In this document: positions 29,892-35,120 of the stretch, piece after piece
How positions within the stretch are numbered: the stretch's first letter is position 1
How the letters are laid out: every line of letters begins with the position of its first letter
Origin: an uncultured Mycoplasmatota bacterium
Lineage (GTDB): Bacteria; Bacillota_I; Bacilli_A; RF39; UBA660
DNA length: 35,120 nucleotides
Direction: 5' to 3'
Assembly: GCA_900546055.1 (NCBI GenBank)
Contig: URBG01000015.1
Span: 1 to 35,120, forward strand
Translations under genes and position numbers: made by a program
The notes under the pieces: generated by a model
Databases searched by the model: none
Told to the model about the DNA's origin: nothing
What the model saw: only the letters and a program-made list of their open reading frames with translations

Positions 29892-32800
29892 TTATGCAGC
29901 TATTTTCCATTTTTGATCTTGATAATTATAACATTCATAGCCTATTATTGAAGCGTAATTTTCTGTATTTGAGCTTCCTGATGCTAAACAAAGACCTGTA
30001 GTATTTTTTATATAATAATAACCATTACCAGCTGTTTCTAAATACCATGTATATCCTTGGTCAGATGTTAAATAATGAGAAATTATCTTAGCGCCTGAAG
30101 TTGAGCTACCATTTTCTATAGCCATTAAGCGATTTTCAGTCATGAGCGATTCAAAATAATAATATGCTTTACCATTGGTTACATAAGCAATAAAAGGAAG
30201 CCAATAGCCATTTTGTGTTGTATTATTATTATATCCTACAATACTCGCACCATCATCTGGATTGGCATCTAATATTACAAGGTCCAATGTATTATTCAAA
30301 GCTGAGGTTATTTTATATTTTTTGTTTTCAACATATGAGAAATTAATTCGTTTTTCATTCATATATACTGGCTCAGTATAGCTATAAGACTCATTATGTT
30401 CAGTACCTATATTATTAGTTCGATCTTTAGTGGAATAGTTCTCATTAATACTACCACTTTCTATATTGAAATATGATGGCTCCATGGTACTATTTAAAAC
30501 ATTAAAATGTACACCACCGCCATAGCCTGATGTATTTTTAGTTACTGTTCCACCTTTAAGATTAAGAGTAGAAGATTCAATATATAACCCGCCGCCATAC
30601 TTAGTGGATGTATTATTAGAAATTGTTCCACCATTTAAAGTAACTGTTCCAGTAGAATAATATACCCCTCCACCAGCATCTGGTGCAGTATTACCACTTA
30701 TCGTTCCGCCATTCATTACGAAATCATAAATTCCGTAAATACCTCCACCATTTCCTTTAGAACTGTTATTTGAAATAGTTCCAGAATTCATAACTAGATA
30801 AGACGAGTGTATTCCACCACCACAGTATGCTTTATTACCAGTTACTGTTCCACCATCTAATGTAATTTGGTTATTATCACTACTACCTCTAATACCTCCA
30901 CCACATAATTCAGTACTTATAAAGTTTTTGATAGTACTGTGAGAATTTACACTTAAAGTTGAATTGTTGAAAAGATCAATTCCGCCTTTTGTATCTTCTA
31001 TATTACCACCATCAAAGATAATATTATTTAAATTCAAATTTCCTGTTGTTACGGTTAATAAATATGATTTCATAGCAACTGATTTTTTAATAGAGTTAAT
31101 CGCCCCAGTTGTCGAATAACTAGTTAAAGTAATGTTTTTGTTTTCATTAAAGTTAATAGGACTAGAAACATTTAAATCATTCATAATATTAATAGTTGAA
31201 TTAGCAGAGTCTGCAGAATCATAAGCTTTTTGAATAGTCGCATATGGCTTATTAATTGTTCCATACCCTGTTGTATCACTTCCTGATGATGATACATATA
31301 AATCATTTCTTACTACACTATATGTACTTGCTGTTATGGTATTTATTCCATCACTTACTTTAGCTACCAGTGTCCCGTTTTTTCCAAAGTATACTGTTGT
31401 ATTTCCTGTAACAGTAACCGCACTTCCTCCATCTTTTATATATATACATGTATACGTACTTCCACATCCTGACGGATATGTTATTACTACCTCTCCATTA
31501 TTACTCTCACTATATGTGGGCGCATCTATTTTATTCGTCATTACTGTAGCTGATATTGTAGTTTGTTTCCCTACACCACTTGTTACCCTTACTTTTATAT
31601 TGTAAAATTTATTATGCGTTAATCCACTAAACGTATAAGTTTTACTCGTTCCATTTGCTATCCAAGTAGCTCCATTATCTTTACTAAATTCATATTTACT
31701 TATTCCTGAAGTGGCACTCGCTGTTGCTACCACTGTTATACTCTTTGTTGTCTTACTTGTACTTATACTTAAAATTGGATTTTTATTATCAAACTTAAAA
31801 GCTGAACTTACTACTTGATTTGATGTATTCCCACTTACATCTGATAAGGTTCCTGCTTTTATCCATAAATAATATGTTCCTGTTAAACTTGCGTTTGATG
31901 TCGCAGGTACTGTTACACTCGCACTCTTTGCTCCTTCTGCATTTGTACTTGTTACACTTGACCATGAAGTTGGTACTGTTGTATTTGATGTTGTCCATGC
32001 ATAGTATATTGTCTGTCTTGCCTTTAATCCACTTCCTGTGTCACCTAGATTTACTGTTATTGCTTTCCCTCCACTTTCATATGTACTTTGACTATTTGGA
32101 TTTAAGCTTACTGTTGGTTTTGTTACATCACTCGCTTTAGCTGTGTATGTTGCATTCGCACTTACATTTACTGATGATGATGCATTTCCTACCTTATTCG
32201 TTCCATTATACCACCCTAAGCTTGTATATCCTGTTATCGCTGTTATGGTTGGTAAGGTTACTGCACATGTTGTCGCTGCGTTTTGGATTGTACATGTTCC
32301 ACTTGTTGCTCCTACTTTCGATACTGTACTATCTTTTGCATATGTCATTGTTACTACCTTTTTAGTTATTGCATAATATGTTGCATTACTTGTTAATGTT
32401 AATGTCGCTCCAACATTTAATGACGAAGTTGTTGCTGAAGCTGATGTATTCCATCCTGTTATCGTAAATCCACTTCTTGTTATACTCGGAGCTGTTACTG
32501 TACATGATGAAGATCCATTATATCTATAACATGATAAACTACTACTTCCCACACTTGTTGCTCCGTTAGTATTAAAGGTGGCTGTATAAGCTGATGTACT
32601 TTTAGTAACTGCATAATAAGTAGTATTCGCACTTACGGCTTTAGCTGTATTATGATTCCATGCAGAGGTTGTTGAAGATGAGGCAGTATTATATCCTACT
32701 ACTGAAAACCCACTGGCTCCTACTATTGTTGGTGAGGTTACATTACATGTTGTTGCCTGCGCTGTTCCATTATATGTGGCAGCTATTGTACATGCTCTTG

Positions 32801-35120
32801 TTACTGTTGTATCACTTACGGCTGTTCCTGATGCATTGGTTTGCGTACTTGCTCCATTTTTGTTAAACGTTATTGTTATTGTCTTAGCTGCTTTTGTTGT
32901 TTGAGCATAATATGTTGCATTCGCACTTACGGCTTTAGCTGTATTTACACTCCATTGATTACTATGGGTAGCTGACGCCGTTGACCACCCAACTACTGTT
33001 GGGGTATTACTTGAAGCTGTTATACTTGGCGAAGTTATATTACAACTTGTTGCTTGGCTTGCTCCATTATACACAGCTGGTATTGTACAACTTTGACTTG
33101 TACTTCCTATTGCACTTGCCCCATTAGCATTAAAACTTATTGTTATTGTCTTAGCTGCTTTACTTGTTACTGCATAATAAGTAGCATTCGCACTTACGGC
33201 TTTAGCTGTATTATGATTCCATGCAGAGGTTGTACTTCCTGATGCTGTATTATATCCTACCACTGAAAAACCACTGGCTCCTACTATTGTTGGTGAGGTT
33301 ACATTACATGTTGTACTTGTATTATACATACTGCATGTTCTTGTTACTGTTGTATCACTTACTGCTGTTCCTGATGCATTGGTTTGAGTTGAAGCTCCAT
33401 TCTTATTGAATGTTATTGTTATTGTCTTACTTGTTACCGCATACCATGTTGAGTTATTGTTTGAAGCGGTTAAGGTAAGAGCTTTACTACTTGCATTATA
33501 ACTACTATTATTCGTAGTACTTCCTGATGCTGTATTATATCCTATTATATTGTATCCACTTCTTGTTATGGTTGGTGCACTTACATTACAGCTTGCCTGT
33601 TGACTTGCATTATTATATACCGCTGGCAATGTACATGTTAGATTATTTGTTGATGATAATGTAGCTCCATTACCATTAAACTTAGCGGTTAAGGTTACTG
33701 CCTCTTTTCGATATATTGCATACAACGTTACATTACTTGTACTCATATTCAATGATGTTAATCCTACCGTGGCATCTTTATTGGTATTCCATCCAACAAA
33801 CGTCCATCCTGCTTTGGTGGCTGTTGGACTTAAGTCTATAGAACTTCCATAATTAACTGTAGCTGTTGTTTTTGTTGCACTTGTTCCTCCATTTTGACTA
33901 TAGTTATATGTTACATTATAACTATTGATTGTCCATTTAGCATATAAAGTCAAAGAAGAAGTTGGAGTATAGCTTGATCCACCATCTCCTACTTTGTTTG
34001 TAAAAGATGAATCACTATACCAGCCACTAAACGTATATCCTGTTTTAGTTGGCGTTGGTAATACTATACTTGTACCTGTCCACTTCGCATATATTGCTGA
34101 ATTACCTACTGTATTATATATAGATGATGAACTTACTTGATTAGTAAAACTACTTTCTTTATACCAACCATTAAATATATAGTTTGATGTTGCATTTGTT
34201 GTAGAGTTATTTCCAGTAGCCCTATTATAGTTATAAGTCACTACATAACTCCTTGTAGGTGTTGGTAGTGTTCCGTAAGTAGAGTTATATGTCACAGCCT
34301 TACTTGTTGTACTGTTTCCTCCTGTTGCTCCATTGTAATTATATGTTAAAGTATAACTATTGGCTTTACCTTTGGCTGTATATGTTATATTACCTGAGAC
34401 ATTTACCCTTGTTCCTTCTGTTCCTATCTTTGTATTAGATGAATTATACCAGCCATCTACTCCATATCCACTACTTGCTGTTATACTTGGTAACGTTATT
34501 TGACATGTTGTCGAAAGATTATACATAACACAACTATCACTTGTTTTTCCTATTGCACTTATTCCTTCTCCTTTTGTATAACTTACATTTATTGTCTTTT
34601 TATAGATTGCATACAACGTTACATCGGCATTTCTCATTTCTAAACTACTTAATCCACTCGTCGCATCTTTATTTGTATTCCATCCAGCAAACGTCCATCC
34701 TTCTTTATTGGCTGTATAACTTAAATCTATCTTACTTCCTTCTGTTAAGTATTCGTTATACTTTGAACATTCTTCTCCACCATTGGTCTTACAATCATAT
34801 GTCACTAGATAATCATTCGTTGGTTCTATTGTTCCTCCTTCTGCTTGTCCATAATCTAAAGTTATTTCTACTTCACTACTATTTGTTGGTGGTGTTCCTT
34901 CATAGTCTTTATTATATTCTATCTTTACTTTTACTGTCTTTGATGTATTTTTATATAATTTCTCTCCTTTGGTATACCCACTAAAGGTTATCTTTATTGC
35001 TTCGTTATTACTTTTTATATTGGTTATAATATCTTCTAGTTTTGCATCAAACGTTCCTTTATTCTCCACTGTGACTTCATATTCCATGGCATCACCTTTT
35101 TCATAAAGGTTTGCTTCCAT
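29892..35120 (-). CDS. Giant repeat-rich surface protein, C-terminal part (runs off the right edge)
   Basis: 1742 codons; the true start lies beyond 35120 (residues 1-95 read like an internal beta-sandwich of the KGTFDAKLEDI type, and no binding site can be seen). About 100-1000: many Listeria/Bacteroides InlB B-repeat-like (Flg_new) modules, with GWNTNKDAT, GWYNSS, LYAIY and YYAVT as turn motifs; most end in a G-W/Y-N-T-A-S pattern. Near 1000-1260: Ig-like or fibronectin-like domains (TKPTVSL, FKFDNKNPI). About 1270-1600: a right-handed beta-helix starting LYVSSSGSDTTGYGTINKPY, with repeated LDGGTVTGN / MNGGTISGNTA turns and GGGIY/GGGVY. About 1615-1742: a ricin-type beta-trefoil lectin with QGYTWYLE and DQKWKI. 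No LPxTG motif or membrane anchor at the C-terminus. Probably an adhesin or glycan-binding protein. Confidence 0.9.
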   Translation of the reverse strand: MEANLYEKGDAMEYEVTVENKGTFDAKLEDIITNIKSNNEAIKITFSGYTKGEKLYKNTSKTVKVKIEYNKDYEGTPPTNSSEVEITLDYGQAEGGTIEPTNDYLVTYDCKTNGGEECSKYNEYLTEGSKIDLSYTANKEGWTFAGWNTNKDATSGLSSLEMRNADVTLYAIYKKTINVSYTKGEGISAIGKTSDSCVMYNLSTTCQITLPSITASSGYGVDGWYNSSNTKIGTEGTRVNVSGNITYTAKGKANSYTLTYNYNGATGGNSTTSKAVTYNSTYGTLPTPTRSYVVTYNYNRATGNNSTTNATSNYIFNGWYKESSFTNQVSSSSIYNTVGNSAIYAKWTGTSIVLPTPTKTGYTFSGWYSDSSFTNKVGDGGSSYTPTSSLTLYAKWTINSYNVTYNYSQNGGTSATKTTATVNYGSSIDLSPTATKAGWTFVGWNTNKDATVGLTSLNMSTSNVTLYAIYRKEAVTLTAKFNGNGATLSSTNNLTCTLPAVYNNASQQASCNVSAPTITRSGYNIIGYNTASGSTTNNSSYNASSKALTLTASNNNSTWYAVTSKTITITFNKNGASTQTNASGTAVSDTTVTRTCSMYNTSTTCNVTSPTIVGASGFSVVGYNTASGSTTSAWNHNTAKAVSANATYYAVTSKAAKTITISFNANGASAIGSTSQSCTIPAVYNGASQATSCNITSPSITASSNTPTVVGWSTASATHSNQWSVNTAKAVSANATYYAQTTKAAKTITITFNKNGASTQTNASGTAVSDTTVTRACTIAATYNGTAQATTCNVTSPTIVGASGFSVVGYNTASSSTTSAWNHNTAKAVSANTTYYAVTKSTSAYTATFNTNGATSVGSSSLSCYRYNGSSSCTVTAPSITRSGFTITGWNTSASATTSSLNVGATLTLTSNATYYAITKKVVTMTYAKDSTVSKVGATSGTCTIQNAATTCAVTLPTITAITGYTSLGWYNGTNKVGNASSSVNVSANATYTAKASDVTKPTVSLNPNSQSTYESGGKAITVNLGDTGSGLKARQTIYYAWTTSNTTVPTSWSSVTSTNAEGAKSASVTVPATSNASLTGTYYLWIKAGTLSDVSGNTSNQVVSSAFKFDNKNPILSISTSKTTKSITVVATASATSGISKYEFSKDNGATWIANGTSKTYTFSGLTHNKFYNIKVRVTSGVGKQTTISATVMTNKIDAPTYSESNNGEVVITYPSGCGSTYTCIYIKDGGSAVTVTGNTTVYFGKNGTLVAKVSDGINTITASTYSVVRNDLYVSSSGSDTTGYGTINKPYATIQKAYDSADSANSTINIMNDLNVSSPINFNENKNITLTSYSTTGAINSIKKSVAMKSYLLTVTTGNLNLNNIIFDGGNIEDTKGGIDLFNNSTLSVNSHSTIKNFISTELCGGGIRGSSDNNQITLDGGTVTGNKAYCGGGIHSSYLVMNSGTISNNSSKGNGGGIYGIYDFVMNGGTISGNTAPDAGGGVYYSTGTVTLNGGTISNNTSTKYGGGLYIESSTLNLKGGTVTKNTSGYGGGVHFNVLNSTMEPSYFNIESGSINENYSTKDRTNNIGTEHNESYSYTEPVYMNEKRINFSYVENKKYKITSALNNTLDLVILDANPDDGASIVGYNNNTTQNGYWLPFIAYVTNGKAYYYFESLMTENRLMAIENGSSTSGAKIISHYLTSDQGYTWYLETAGNGYYYIKNTTGLCLASGSSNTENYASIIGYECYNYQDQKWKIAA
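32610..32886 (-). repeat. Near-identical adhesin repeat, copy A
   Basis: This stretch of the surface-protein gene matches 33170-33430 almost base for base over long runs (for example the segment encoding the AKAVSANxTYYA to FSVVGYNTAS modules and the SDTTVTR strand), interrupted by a small length difference near the Cys pair. The high nucleotide identity points to recent duplication or gene conversion. Confidence 0.75.
33170..33430 (-). repeat. Near-identical adhesin repeat, copy B
   Basis: Partner of 32610-32886, about 560 bases away, with a more divergent module between them. Encodes the same NTAKAVSAN, VVGYNTASGSTTSAWNHN and VSDTTVTR blocks. Confidence 0.75.

Noticed and set aside
32400..33900. 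CRISPR-like look of regularly spaced similar segments
   Set aside because: The repeats are in frame, of protein-module length, and vary by codon; there are no unique spacers.
31336..34984. Several plus-strand open frames across the adhesin gene (for example 31820-32140, 32143-32376, 34541-34984)
   Set aside because: They are antisense shadows of a repetitive Ser/Thr/Asn-rich gene: leucine/histidine-rich low-complexity products, no ribosome binding sites.
1..35120. Mycoplasma-type genetic code (TGA as Trp)
   Set aside because: Several genes end in TGA exactly where the next gene starts (ATGA overlaps), and Trp is coded by TGG.

Overview
The window looks like a piece of the chromosome of an AT-rich, wall-bearing member of the Bacillota (Bacilli / Erysipelotrichales / RF39-like gut lineages). 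Reasons: very low GC, strong AGGAGG and GGTGA Shine-Dalgarno sites, Gram-positive housekeeping genes, and cell-wall genes (MurI, a FemAB-type transferase, NagZ). TGA is used as a stop codon (for example in the ATGA overlaps at 9207-9210 and 24556-24559), so this is not a code-4 Mycoplasma. The lineage assignment is an inference.

Layout: (1) 1-7060, nearly all on the minus strand: the edge of an unknown gene, then an rpsO-pnp-SHOCT membrane protein operon with its own promoter and terminator, an orphan 281-aa gene, and an overlapping cysS-truB-PP2C-like operon. (2) 7204-8469, plus strand: tRNA(CAT) and tRNA-Leu(TAG) from one promoter, then a queuosine-salvage (Qng1/DUF2419) gene. (3) 8500-26512, minus strand: an ABC-2 exporter, a small orphan, a pilin-like surface cassette (prepilin with Ig-like domains, lipoprotein, single-pass protein), a coupled ppdK-pfkB-smr operon, a tyrosine recombinase, nagZ, an HTH protein with a perfect-consensus promoter, topA, and a three-gene cassette related to 2-hydroxyacyl-CoA dehydratase and its activator. 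(4) 26601-29483, plus strand: a cysteine-rich DUF1540-like protein, then femX-like, murI and tsaC/ywlC-like genes. (5) 29503-35120, minus strand: a decayed PHP-domain gene and the C-terminal 1742 codons of a giant repeat-rich surface protein that runs off the right edge.

Most genes serve core functions: RNA decay and ribosome assembly, tRNA charging and modification (CysS, TruB, Qng1, TsaC), wall synthesis and recycling (MurI, FemX-like, NagZ), topology (TopA) and pyruvate/PEP conversion (PPDK). The accessory parts are the pilin-like cassette, the repeat adhesin with beta-helix and ricin-like ends, and the dehydratase-like redox cassette.

The most interesting region is the 467-base gap between topA and the dehydratase-activator gene (23157-23623). 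It holds a 22-codon hydrophobic peptide gene with a strong ribosome binding site. A roughly 70-nt RNA with its own promoter and a strong terminator converges on its 3' end, and the two promoters and 5' ends form an imperfect inverted repeat. I interpret this as a probable type I toxin-antitoxin locus of a family I do not recognise.
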